Positions 32,310-46,450 of a stretch of 64,000 nucleotides of DNA are shown one piece after another. Every line of letters begins with the position of its first letter. Positions within the stretch are counted from its first letter, which is position 1. The stretch lies in assembly GCF_963675165.1 (NCBI RefSeq), contig NC_087390.1, forward strand, positions 2,216,001-2,280,000. The letters run 5' to 3'. The translations under genes and the position numbers were made by a program. The notes below the pieces were generated by a model. The model had not been told where the DNA came from, searched no databases, and worked only from the letters and a program-made list of their open reading frames with translations. The stretch comes from Halichondria panicea (lineage: Eukaryota; Porifera; Demospongiae; Suberitida; Halichondriidae).

Positions 32310-33747
32310 TCAGCATTGAGGTGAGTATCTTGACATTGGGTAGGTAGTTCCAAAGTGAGTGTGATGACCCATGACATTTAGAGGTACGGTCGATGAACTA
32401 TAAGGAATGGTCGCGTGTAGTTGAGGAGCGTTGAAAGGAGAAATTCCATTATCAGAGGGAGAGGTTAGGATGGAATTGGGTGGTGGGCTGGTAGGTGAAC
32501 GGAAGCCTGTTGCAAAGTTCTGCTGTGGTGATGTGGCTCCCCATCTGGTTTCAATATGGTCTGGCTTGACAGGTGTTGTCACTGGGCTGGTTGACATCGG
32601 AGGTAGTGAGGGTACAATTGGAGGGGTGGTGGGCACAGTGGGTGTAGTTTTGTCTATAGTCTCGGAGGCACATGACTGAGGGCTGCTCGCTGTGGTGGAG
32701 CCGGGGGAGGATGCGGTGGCTTCAGATCCTTTATCTCCTGAGGTTGCTTTCTCAGCTTTCCTCCATTTCGCACGTCTGTTTTGGAACCACACCTGCAATA
32801 GTTAATAAAAGAGTGTTAATAACAGTGTTGGTAAACCAGGTGCAGCACTTTTAAGTATGCTTATAATAAACAAATACCATACATTATAGTTGGACAGCAT
32901 GGTGTTTATCTCTCTAGCAAGCCACTGCACGATGTCATACATCCACAGATATAATAATTATTACGCACCTGCACTCTTGCTTCAGTGAGGTGAATCTTCA
33001 TGGCCAGTTCTTCCCTCATAAAGACATCAGGGTAACGGGTCTTTTCGAATGCTTTCTCTAACTCTTCCAATTGGTGGGTGGTGAAGTTGGTTCTGTGACG
33101 TCTCTGCTTGCCCCTTCTGTACGCGTCTGGTCTGCCTGGCATTATGGAGTGGGGTAGGGGTTGCCCTGGGTGATACAGCACTCCAGATTGAGAGGACGGT
33201 ACTGTCATTGAATGTCCTGGTGGGAGAAAATATTTCAGTTCACTTGCACCATCTATGAGAAAACGAAACAGTTACATGCTGCAACTAGCTACAAGGTAGT
33301 GTATACACAAACAAGCCCTGAGGGCAGAAATACAAGCCTTTTACAAGACACACTTACAGCTATACAAAATAGTTTATACCAGCTCCATGCAGCTATAGAG
33401 CTCTGTTCTTAGTTCTTACCTAAATGCAGCAGTCCTGGTGGTGGTGCAGGAGCCATCACTAGTGGAGCATTGAATGAGTGAAACTGGTGATTGCTAGTAG
33501 TGCCTAGATGCATTGTAGTGGAGGAGGGTAGAGACATTGCAGGCATCATGGAGTTGGGGATCTGAGGTTTCTGGTCGAGCATATGATGGTTACTGTCCAC
33601 CAGGCCACCATAGCCCGGTGGGCTTGTCAGAGAGGGTGAGTCGAGAGAGTAGTGTCGAGCACCGCCAGTCAGCTTTCCATGAGCCATTTCAGGCAATCGA
33701 AATCTTTCAGCTGAGGGATGGACTATCAGGACACTGCTGCTGTGCAT
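32310..33747 (-). CDS. PRD-class (paired-like, Q50) homeodomain transcription factor
   Basis: Three exons: 33420-33687 (or from an in-frame upstream ATG at 33747), 32969-33216 and 32310-32792, giving 332 or 352 residues. The homeodomain spans about 127-186 counted from the ATG at 33687. It contains [39 protein letters not shown] and [12 protein letters not shown], with Gln at position 50. An intron lies between homeodomain positions 46 and 47, a location typical of PRD-class genes. There is no paired domain in the visible exons. The C-terminus is Ser/Thr/Pro-rich and no OAR motif is evident. The closest remembered families are DRGX, ARX/RAX and OTP; I cannot decide among them. It binds DNA in the nucleus. 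It lies about 360 bp downstream of SF3B1 and 371 bp upstream of DDX1. A further upstream exon is possible. Confidence 0.88.
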
Positions 33748-34106
33748 ATTACAAGCTGAAAATTCTTTTAACTGTTGGGTTATTTTTCTGCAAACCTTGA
33801 TGCAGTAGTAGGTCTAGTTTGCAGAGCTATAGAGTATTTGTATTTGGATGAGCTAATGCAATAGGTTGTCTAATGTGCAGTTAACACCAATTTGCACTCA
33901 TTTATAGCTTGGGTGGCGCCCATGAATATCATTATCAGAAAGTATTTGTAAAAGTGTGCAAGCATGAGCATGACTATGGCTTCAGTTGTTGCTGGTTGGT
34001 TTGCATTGGGGCAGCATATAACGTGTTAATTGACGATATACATGTTCGGACAACAGCTAACAAACAAAGTAATGCAATAGCCAAGTCATTAAGTTCATAA
34101 AGTTAA

Positions 34107-37100
34107 TCAGAGGAAAATGTTCAATTCATTTCTGAGATAGCTGTTCTTAGCATCATCATCAATTCTGGGATATGCAGGCACCAGAGCATCCTGTGTGTGG
34201 TGGTGGGTAGTATGGGGTCATCATGGTGTGTGTAAAACTGCACCACTATACTACACGCACACAACTCACTTGAGAGCCAATGTAAAGAGTGTTGTAGATC
34301 TTCCAATAAGCCTCTCTCACTTTCCTAGCTGGATGGAACAGACCCTGCATGTGTGTATGTGTGTGTGCGTGCAATGTAATTGCAGCAGGAAAATCTGCTA
34401 CTGCAGTGAAGTAGCAGTGACTACAATGGCCACCCTTGGAATGAAGAGGTGGGCTGCTAGCACAGACCATGGAGATGGGGGCCTGATTATAAGGTGACCA
34501 CAATAAACAGTTTTCACTGCACTGGAGATTAGTACACACTTCCTATCACTAAGTAACAAGATTGCACTACTGATAGTCACTGTAACCTGAGTCACTGGGT
34601 CACTTATGTGCGTGTGTTCACCTGTAATGTGTAGAGAAGCACTCTCCCTGGTCCAATGGACACTCTAAACCCTTCCACTGCATCATTGAAGGACTGCATC
34701 ATGTGAGGGGAGATCTCAAAGATGTTAGGCCAAACATAGTTCATGAGATGAGTGAGAGCGTCCTCACAACCAAAGCCGTACACACCTAGAGACATGTGCT
34801 TGACTGCCCAGCAGGCTGTCTGTCTGTGAACCAAGTCCCTATAGGAAAAAAAATAACAGCATGCCACCACGGTGATAAATCAAAATACGCAAACAAACAA
34901 ACACTCGGTAATTTAATTATGTAATTATGCAGACAAAACCAGTTCCCCTACAAATGAAAGACACAGTGTCTCCATTCCAGATATAATCTGAGCTAATGCT
35001 GGGAATGGGTCTAAACATTACGTAGGTAAGAAGCCCAAAACCAGTTCCCCTACAAATGAAAGACACACTGTCTCCAATCCAGATATAGTCTGAGCTAATG
35101 CTGGGAATGGGTCTAAACATTACGTAGGTAAGGAGCCCTCTCATAACACCAGATATCAGTTTCACAATTGAAACCCTATCCAAGTTACCCTGTAGGGCTT
35201 GTGTGGGGAGCAAGGATGGCTTCAGTGACCATGGCCTCAGGGCATGGATACCATTGGAATTTGGCTGTTTGTTTACTCATAGCTACAGGGCAGGAAGTAG
35301 GCTCTTGTTTTCAGGTCACTTGTAATCTTTGTTCTCAGAAGTTCTCATGGCACAAGTGAAGACAGTACACTTAAGCATCTGACAAACTACTGGCAAATTA
35401 AGTGTTTGTTTTTATTTAGCATGGCTATAATTGGCCTCTGATTAAATTATGCAAGTCATTTTCAAATCCAGCTAAGGACTCAGTAGGAAAACAACTCCTA
35501 TATCATAGCCACACTAATCACTACGGCATCCATTATACAGCTGTATTAGAAGCCAGCTGGGAGCCATAGGAACCTATAGAGCTAGGCCATCGTCACCTAG
35601 ACAGGTGTGTGTGAGCATTTACAACACACACCCCAGGTACGACCAAGTTGCCAAGGGCCCCATTTACATTGGTAGTGTGCCCTAGGGCTAGGAGTGGTCT
35701 GTCTGTACATGAATAGAGGGCCAATTAGAGAGCAGAGGTCAGCTGCCAAGATCCCATTACCTGTCCATAAGAGCATCCTCGAGTAATGGTGTCACGGCGT
35801 ATATGTAGTCTTTCCCCATCTCCCCGATGTACTCAAACAGGAAGGAGAGGGATTTTAGGACTCCGTTCTGAACATTCAATTCTGGAACACGGTACTCGTT
35901 CATGAGGGCAGGGAGGACAGTGAATGGGGAGCAGGTCTCGGCCACTATTGCTATGGCGACGGTGGTGCACACCCTCATTTGACGCTCCTGTACTTTGAGA
36001 TTGTTGAGGAGGGTAGCCAGCACATCCTGAGGCCTGAGGGAGGGGATGAGGATAATTATTGCTCTTTGAGTACAACTCTTACAACCATTTCAAGCAAAGT
36101 GAACATGCCACAAAAGTCTTATTATGATATTATCCTATGGATACTGAAGATTATCACGAGTCTGTGCCAGTAACTGCACGAGTGCCTGCAAGGCACGAGT
36201 GACAGTTACTAGGCACGGACGAGTGATAATCATCAGTATCCATGGGATAATGCATTTATTGCTTGGCAACCAAAATGCAGGTTGAATCTGCGCATGCGCA
36301 ACATGCGGTTGCTTTATCAACCAGAAGAATGCGTAGCAACACTCCCAGTTGAAGACTAGTTTAAGAGAAAGAAAACAGCTAGAAAGACAAAGAAATAAGA
36401 CTCTAGAACACCAAGAGAGCTTGCAGAAGGCTACTTAAAGATTTTGTAGAGAACAGACAAGAAAAACGTTGACAACCAGCAACCCGTTTTGAAAATGGAT
36501 AGTTCTGAAGGATAAACAGCATGTGCTTGCTTTCTATCATGCTCCAGTGGCTCCAGTGTATCAGAAGAGGAAACATGCACCGCTATAACTGAAGAAAAGT
36601 GTGACAACCGTTTTTGAAGCCAAAACGACTTTATACAAGCCTGAACAGGCTTATATGGTGGTGCAGTACACTTCTACATGTGCAATACTCCGCTCAAAGC
36701 ACCCACTCCCAACACTGATGCCTGTTTGATGCATTAAATATGAATACTGACAACCTCCTGACCCTCAGCTTCACTGCAAAAAGAGCACAGAAGTGATACA
36801 GAGCATCAGAAAACAAGAAAAGAGACTGATAAACATTGCAATGCATGATTATAAGTGTGTAAACTATGTTTTTCTTGTTCTCTCACTGCTGAAAACGTTT
36901 TATTCCAAATAAGAATCACTTCCTAGTGTGCAATAACAAGTGTGCAATAATACTTCCGGGTGTGCAATATGGAAAAATATCTGCACAGTCGGTGATGAGT
37001 CGCTTCCTGTGCAATTTGAATGTAAAACGCTGATGTCAGCACTTATTAAAAAGCAATAAACACAATTATTATACTCCAGACAATAATCAGCACATGTTTA

Positions 37101-37314
37101 CAATGTGCCATGAGAGAAGACATTACTACTGTGTGTTTGTTTTGTTTGTTTGTTTGTTTGTGTACATGTGTTTGAGCCTCCTGTGTAAATCCATTCACTC
37201 ACTTCTTTTGCATGCATGCATGCATTTTTTGGCATGGGCTTATAAAATTAGAGGCTCTTGTTATATATAAGCTTAGCTTATCGTTGGACTATGATTTTAA
37301 TGATCACTGACATT

Positions 37315-37398
<84 letters not shown>

Positions 37399-40300
37399 GG
37401 GAGAGAGAGAGATATAAGATAGGGGGCTAACTCACCCAATTGCCTTGGCAATGTATCCAAAGGTGTTGACGGTAGCTCTTCGGATTGCCTTCTTATGAGC
37501 TTTGAGTAACTCAAGGAGATCAAAGCACACTCTCATCCACTCCTTGGCGGACACAAACTCCGCCCCCCTGTCGGCAATTCGACCAACCAGATCGATGCAA
37601 TTCTCTTGCACCTTCTCGTGCCTGTACGTAAGGGTCAAAGGTTATTAATGGAACGAAAACTTACAAAGTTAAGTAGGTGCAATTAAAATAGCCCATAACA
37701 ACTATACTGAATTCATAATAATTATAGATAGAGCATACTACGAAAACTTATTACAATTGTCAAGGCAACAAGAATTAAAATATAGTGCCGAGTGGTTACC
37801 CCACCCAATTGTACCGTCTATGACACAGTTTACCAGTATACCAAACAGAATGCAGCACGCGTACACACATGATATAATGCATGAGCTATTACACAGAGTT
37901 AGGTAATAAAATAAAGATCATTCCATAAAACACCGCAAGCACTTTAATATAATATTTAATTAATTTTTTATTTGAATATTTGAGTAGGCCTTGTTTATAT
38001 TGGTGTACACAGGTTGGGTTAATTGGTGACTAATTCAACAGATCTCAGAATATTAACTCAATTAGTGTAATTAGTGGAAGACCATAATCCCAACCTTTCT
38101 AATAGGGCAGGAAACAATACTCACCAGACTACACACCACTCACCACTGCACCAGAGAATGGTGGACACATGCACACACTCACACTCACCTACATACTGCA
38201 TACACTGGGGCCAGCACACCACCAGACTACCACAAATTACAGTTAATTGCACAGAGAGCCACTTGTGGGGCCTATGGACATGTTTCATGAGGTATCCTGC
38301 TTTTTGGTTTTATATAGAGGTAAAATCTAAAGTAGTCTACATGAAGAGTTAGGACTTACTTGGTTGAATGTCTTAATTGATTTATAAAAGGTGCTTCTAT
38401 AATTATTTCTGTAAGCCCACATTTTAATAAGGGTTCAACTCTATGTGATCTACCACACAGAAATCACCAAGCAATCTATAAAATCCCACAAAAATTAATG
38501 TATTATAGATCATAAAAAACTTTTTTTAATTAGACTGTATATATTTATGTTTGACCATAGGATTGTATAGACTTGGGGACAATGCTTCTCCTCTCACCCG
38601 CCTCTTACTAACCATTCAGCTGTGCACCACAATAATACCAGCTGCCTGGGTGTGTATGTGTGTGTGGTGTGGGGGCAGCCCAATGTGCAATGCCAACCAA
38701 CCCCACACTTCTATACAGACTGTTGCCACTGGATACTGCTCCATCACTGGTCTATCACACATTTATTAGGGGCGTCTAGAATAGTCAGAGATGCCACTGG
38801 ATACTGCTCCATCACTGGTCTACCACACATTTATTAGGGGCGTCTAGAATAGTCAGAGATGCCACTGGATACTGCTCCATCACTGGTCTATCACACATTT
38901 ATTAGGGGTGTCTAGAATAGTCAGAGGTTACACATAGAATAGTCACAAGCTTAAGGGGGGCTCCAAAGGTGTAGAAAAAGGCACAGGTTAGTTAAAACTA
39001 GTCACAGAGGTAGGAAGGGGCTCAAGGTTAAGGGTGCTTCAGAACAAGCCGGGGATCTTCAGTAGGGTATAGAAATGGGGGGGAGGGGGCTCAAGATTAA
39101 AGCCGTGCATAGGTCAGGGGGTCTCTTGAAAGTCGATACGTTTCCTACAGATTAGGGTCTCTAGAACAAGCATAGGTTAGTTTTTTTTAGAACAAGCCAC
39201 ATATTAGGGGGCTCTAGAACCAGTTACAGGTTAGAGGGGCTCTTGAGGGTCTACAAGCGTCCCACAGGTTAGGGGGGCTCTTGAGGGTCTACAAGCGTCC
39301 CACAGGTCAGGTGGCGAGTCTACAGGCAGACAATTAGGGACGGCTCATTACATCAGCTAACAGTCACACAGTGTCAGGGAACACTGTTTGTATAGGGGAC
39401 ATCCTACACAAACTACTATTCAAACATAACCACCTGTTTTTACTAATAGGCTACCTCTCAGGGTACAGCTTCCCCTGACTACCAGTAATTAGCTTGCTTA
39501 TAAACACAACCTATGGCAACAAGCAGTTTAAAATAGTACAATTAATCGCTAATTAGATTCTTATTAACCAGTGTTAACCTCAATTAGCTTGCTCACAAAT
39601 AAACACACTTTACAACAAAAAATGGTTTACTCAGATATAAATAGTGTGCAAGTGTAGCTAGTGAGATCATCAAATACCACTACCTACTACAACCACAAAG
39701 TTCCTAGCTCTAAATGTACAATGTAGGTAAAGCCACCATACAATTTTGCTGCAAAGCCAGTGTTCTGGTAACCAGCACTGGCTACCAGACCAGCACAAGC
39801 TGCCTGTGTGGTCCCTGACAGACTAAGCTGACTTCCTGAAAGCACTGTGGCTAGGCACTTTGGTCTGCCTGCTGGATCATTCACATCATTGGAATGTTGA
39901 TTAACTTCTTGTGGCATGCATGCTCTAGTCTATACAGCTGGGATCACAGAAAAGCCTAAAAATGCTTGAAACACCACCAACATATGTAAGTGGTGCAAAT
40001 TAACCCAGTGAGAGTGTGGGAAAGAACAGCAGAAACCATCCTAGTGATGTCACATGAGTCTCACATGACCTAAGGGCAGCGACCACATACACAAACCACA
40101 GGCCTTGAATAGAACAATGGAGCACAATAGAACGCCTTGGGGCAGTGACAAGCATCCCATACACACACCTGTTCTTCAGAATAGGGGTAAGTCTTGGGAG
40201 AAGGTCTTTAATGGGAGGCGTCATTTTCGTCATCCCGATCACGTTCACGATAGCCTTGAGACCACCCAGGATACTGCCCAGCACTTCCGGGTATTCCTCT

Positions 40301-43300
40301 CCCAGGTACTCGTACAGAACCACTCCAAGATGACCGAGCAGCTTTTCCTGTAATGGGAGACAAGGAGAGGGTGTGCTATGCAAAGTCTGCCAATCAATGG
40401 GATGCATTTCAATTGGTTGTTTTAGGAGTTAGTGGGTGGTAGGTTCTCAAGTTACTATTAATATAGCTAGGAACCCAGGTAGCACTTTTGTTTGTATTGA
40501 CCATTAACACCCATAATTGAATAAGTGGTTCACAACAGCTAATTATATTAGCTTGAACATGTACATGTGTACAGGCTGGTTTTGCCTAGGCTGTGAATTT
40601 GGTACCCATAAACCACACACACGTAACCCTGTGCACACCACTGAACCCTGTCTCTCAAGCTACATGTAGGCTGAAGACCTTTACAGGCTGCCTCCCTTTA
40701 AAAATATCTCCCTCTGTACATGTGGCATCAAGACAGCAACAACTGGCAAGGTTAGTATAGAGCATGCTAGTAGTGGCTAGGCTACTCCAAAACCTGAGGG
40801 CAGTCACCAGTCAACCTCAGACTGTGTACTACACCCATTAACCGCCTCTATCAGATACCCTCAATGAGGTGTTTTTTCTAGCCATTCTGAGCTCAGAGTT
40901 GTTTTTTCAGCTAGCAAAACCAATTCTGAGCTCAGAGTGTAGCGTAGCGTATGTACAATCAAGAGTGCACCAACTCCTGGTACCAATACAATATTAGTGT
41001 GACTGGAAGTGAGTGGCCATTCAACTGAGGTTTCTTCCAAGAAGAGGAACTACATAATTGGTGTGTATCCAGTTAAAGTGTTATTATAACCACAACAACT
41101 TTTAGCAAGCTATCCACTTAGAGAATCAGCTGACACTTCACTTACCTCTCCACAAGTGTTCATGACAGCGGAGATCCTGGAGATAAGGTCTGCTGCTTGC
41201 TGCCTGACCTTTGCACTCTTGTTGTTGAGCCGCCATAAGATGGTCCCACAGATTTGAGGCAGGTATGGCTTCACCCGGCCACCCAGGGCATTCACAATCA
41301 CCCCGAAGCCATTCAACATCACCACATCCTGGGGGTGGGTGGTGGTGGGGGGTGGGGGAGACAATAGTGTACAAAATGACCAACACATTTCATTGCCCAT
41401 AACCCTTGCAAAAGTGGGAAATCTATTTTGTAGCTCATAGTTATGTTTTGTGTGAAAGCTGTAATTTTGTCAAAATAAAGGTATTTCTGCAGGTAAATTT
41501 AATTTGAGTGCCTATAAAAATTAAACACACACAGTTAGCATAAATAAGAGATTCTAAAAGGACATATTTCCAAACAGCAGTCTTGCTCGAGCACTTATGG
41601 CTCTTCATCAAGCCTAAACAGTGTGTGTGTGTGTGCATGTTTCACCTCGCTGGTTTGCTCTTGGAAAGCAAACAGAATTCCGTCAATCAGCTGCTCCTCC
41701 AGACGAGAGTCTATGTCTGCAGCTCCCAGGTTGCTTAGCACCTGTGGTGTGTGTGCGTGGTGGGTGTGTGTGTGTGTGTGTGTGTGTGTGGGAAGGGGGG
41801 GGTGAGGGGTGAGGAATGAATATAGATGATGATGATAAAATCAGGGTTCAATATTTGGAGGCCATATTTTTTTTACCTACTCAGCAAAATCCTTAAAGAA
41901 ACCCTGGAGGCCACAGTGTGTGTGTTTGCATAAAGAGTAGTGCTTGGGTTTAGTGGTAACATCTTTTACAAGATCACTACAGAGCCCACAGGCAGTAGCT
42001 ATGGAGACAGGTTAATTAGAGGGGTAATATTGTGTTTCCCCCTGAGCTCCAACAGATGGTGGGGAACCTCACAAGTGCCCTAGACAAAGCAGGCTATGGA
42101 GTTATTGCCAGGTTGGCTTGCTCTGTGGTCAAGAGGCTATGTATGCAGGGACCACAGGCTAACTCAATTAAGCTCAATATTGAAACAATTATCACATCCC
42201 ATATGACTTGACTATAGCTAATATCTGTATGTGGGTTTATATATACTGGGGCAGTAGTACTCACAAATCAATTCAATGAACACCTTAACTACATGTACTG
42301 TACAAGAGCCACCGTAGCAACCCTACAATCTAGCTACTGGAGTTTACAAAATCTTTGCAAGACGCAAGTAAAAGCGTAGAGCGTTACGCGTTGCTTGGAG
42401 TATAGCAGAGGGGTTGATATTAACAAGCTGCTACCTAAAATTATATATATAGCAAGCTAATGGGACCTATTTAATAGCATTGCATTCCAGCCTTACCACA
42501 CTCACACGCTTGGCACTAGGTCTGAGGCTTCTCAAGAGGAATGCAATGCACAATTGACCACGGAAACTGGATAGCATGAGATAATTGCCGCTAAGAAATG
42601 CAACCACTTATGCAGATCAACCGTCATAATTTGAACCGGTATAATCACTTCTTTATATCTACTACATGTACACACGATTAGACCAGATAATTGTGACCAT
42701 CAAACAACAACATATTAAAACTAAAACTAAATGGTCACCTGACACACAACAGCTGTGAGATAGGGAGAGAGAGGGAAGCCATACATACTCTAGTACTACA
42801 ATGTTTTCTGAGGTAAAAATGAGTCAAATCAGCAGAAAATTTGACATTTTTTTTTAGTTCTTGCAAGGATCGTGATGTCATACAAGTAGGTGCTTGCGAT
42901 TTTATTTTGCGCAGACATTAGCATAGGCGAAAAGTTCACGTTATTATACATGTAATATGTAATATTATTTTGCTGTAACACGGTACACAGTGCATAGCCT
43001 ACATATAGAGATGCCGATACAGTACCATTAATGCATTAATTGCACCACAATGGTTCACTACAGGCTTGGGGGGGCAGGCTCGGCTAAACAAGGATTGCTA
43101 CAAATAGCCTGAGGGTGTTTGTGCGACAAGGCGCAGGGCGTGGGTACCAACAATTCTCAAGGCATCCCAAACACTGAGAACACCAAAGTGACTCGGCTAT
43201 ACAAAACAAAGGCCCCACTGAATTTGACGAGGTCGTGCTGTCAAACATTGAACGCCCTAACTAGATTTACGAGTAAACATCGAGACCGAGGAAGACCACG

Positions 43301-44082
43301 AACCGTGGACACAAGCGAGAAGCCACACAAACGAACACACCTTATGGAGGCCATGAAACACAGAGGCCCTAGACCTACCGCAATTGTGTCTAGCAAGTTC
43401 ATTAACTCCACTAATAAAAATTCTTTTTTTGTCTGCCACTTGAGCGTAAGCAACACAAGCTGTATTAGGGAGTGCTTATGAGTGTTGTACCAACAGCCTC
43501 CCAACAGGAAGGTTGCTATAATGTACAGCATACATTCCATGGGGTCACAACATGTTGCACTGTACAAGCCACATCGCCCTGGGGCAAGCCAACTTCCACT
43601 TGGCTGGGGCTTGGTGGCACAAACACATGCACGCACGTTCACATCTCTCTAGCAACTTGCGAAGGCCCCTAGCTATCAACTACGCAAGTTGCTATAGTAG
43701 CCATTATATACATTTAAGTACATTTCGCGTATGTTGTATACACGTACACGCATCCCACGTGTATATATACCCGCATGACCATAACTCCTGCAAATGCACG
43801 AGCCACATTCCACTCAGTGTACAAACTTGGGCAATACGTGATCATGATAATCATGACTAAGCTATGCTCACTATGTGGGGGCCAGCCAGACAGTTCACAC
43901 AACGGGTTACCATGGCTACTCATTCCAAGCATACCTTCTCCAAACAGTCCATGACCATTTTTCGATATTGCTCAGATTCGTCTTTAAGATCCTCCACCAC
44001 TCGACTGGCTATCTCTGCCGCCCCCACCTTGTTTGCTATCTCCACCGTAGTGTCCACCAGCTGTGTGTGTGTGCGTGCGTGG

Positions 44083-44123
<41 letters not shown>

Positions 44124-46403
44124 TGTGTGTGGGTGTGTGTGTGTGAAAATGGATTATATTGTACATACATGTGATACATTACAGGGCTAGAAACTTGCCA
44201 CGAAAATAATGTTCAAAGCTATATAAACATTGTTATAATACCACTAAGTAACCAGTAAATACAATGTAGCTACTAAACTTGCAGCTGCACGCACATGTAC
44301 AGATGGAAGGTCAAAGGTCAAGAGGCTGGTAATTTGATCATTGGTGTATACAATACAAGCTAGTGAGTGGGTGTGTTGCCATAGTGTGTTTATTATACGT
44401 TGTGGGAAAGAGCTGTACCCTAGTTTACACTCCATTGACACTAACATGTTTGCCCCCACACCTACCCAAATACAATGCTAGGAAAGATCCCTTACATGTA
44501 TATACGTACATGCATGTACATGTACATGTAACAGGAAAACATCTGTGGAGTCTAACACATACAGTGATCATTACCACGGACATAATGGGTGCATGCCACA
44601 AATCAACTTTTATGTTTTTCTTATGGCCACTTTTTTCTTCACCTGTCTAAAGTTTCTTTTGTCGAGGGCCATTCGCTGGTTCCAAAAATGTCTGAAAAAG
44701 TGTGGGAGGATTTCCTCCTTGATGTAGTGAGGCTCCACTCCGTCCGTCATACAGCACTGCTTCACCACCTGTCGAGAGATTGTCATGGTTACGAGGATGG
44801 TTTGGCAGGAAATGTATCGGCTATCAATACAGAGAAAGCATTTGCGGTGACAGTTGATGGCCTGTTAACCAAACCAGACAACCACAGGAGATATTTCCGC
44901 TCAACTTGGATGGCTGCTCACTTGAGAGCCATTTTGTGGTGTGGGATAACAGCCAGAGGATTCAATGCACTTGTACACACCGGCTATATTGTGAGCCAGA
45001 GGTTTGCTAATTACTGCTCTTAAAAATAATAATAAATACAGAAAACCCCTGGTGCAATGTCACCCTCACACATCCAATCACACATGTACACTCGTCAATT
45101 AAATGTACTGACCAGAATAGATTGATATATACATACATGTACATGTGCAATGTACCGTATAGCAAGTAATTTTCGGGGGGGGGGGGGTGGGAGGGGGGCA
45201 AAAATTCGTGGATGAGCAATATTAATTTAGTCAGTTCTTGGAGCTTATTTTCGTGGTTGCTGCTTGCACTGCAGGTAAAGGTAATCATGCAAGTCGCTTC
45301 ATTTGTGGGTAAAATATTCATTCACCTTCAACCACGAATATTTTTCCACACGAAAATTACTACCGTATATCTTCTAATTTATCGGACAGCAAAAAATAAT
45401 TATTTTGGAAATTGTCCGGGTATAATTGGAACAGATTTTTATAGAGCATGCAAAGTGTCCGGAATAATTAGAACAAGCAAGCAGCTGCATGCGAGCTAGC
45501 TAAGTTTAATAGAACAGTGTGCGACTGAATAGTTGCACTAGCTATCTAAAACTAGCTACTCAAAGCTATCTAACTGCAGCACTCTAAGTCTTACTTGCCG
45601 TCTATGGAATGAAACTCAACTTTTCAAGGGTATTGTCCGGATATTTAGAACAAATGTAATATTAAAGCACTGGAGTGTCCGTTGTATTAGAACAACGAAA
45701 ATTGCCCAAAAGAGTGTCCGGGGTAATTAGAAGTGTCCGATAAATTAGAAGATATACGGTATACGGTAACTCTATGCTACTTTGCATCCACTCCTCCTCC
45801 TTTTATGTTACCTTGAGCACAATCTTCTTCATCTCCTCGTCGGGGCTCTGGAACTCACGTATGAGGATGACCATCACTTCTCGTGTGTAGTAGTTGGCCG
45901 ACTCGTTGTCCATCAGAGGGATGAGGTAACCAATCGCCTTGAGGAACGCAGCCAGACCCTTGCCACGATGGTTCCTGAGGGGGGAGGAGGTCACGATAGA
46001 CAAAGGATGGAAATTAGCAGAAATATGTGATGAAAGCTACAATAATTTTTTGGGATAGCAGCAGCTAAATTGCCCAAAAAACAAAATAAGGTGCCAATTT
46101 TATTTTTCTATAACAAGGCTGCTGTACAAGCAGCTTCATTAAGCTACCTTGTACCTGACGTGTACTGTTACAGTACATGTCACACAGAGTGGCCAACATC
46201 CATCTCATACAGTCATGATACTGTACACACATTATCACTCAAATAAACTAATACCACCGGATGGATAGACACTGTTTTAGATTTAACCCCTCCCTCACCT
46301 GATTCCCTTCCACAGTCTCACGAGGACAGAGTCGAAAGCCTCGATACCGTACGGAGTGGCAGCTTCAGCCAGAGCAGCCAACGCTAGGGCAGTTATAGTA
46401 CGA

Positions 46404-46450
<47 letters not shown>

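Noticed and set aside
43119-43642. 120- and 133-codon frames on opposite strands in an SF3B1 intron
   Set aside because: They overlap each other, have no recognisable domain and no neighbouring exons.
44086-44190. Val/Cys- or Thr/His-repeat open frames over GT tracts (also near 25330, 41621 and 49090)
   Set aside because: These are translations of (GT)n microsatellites.
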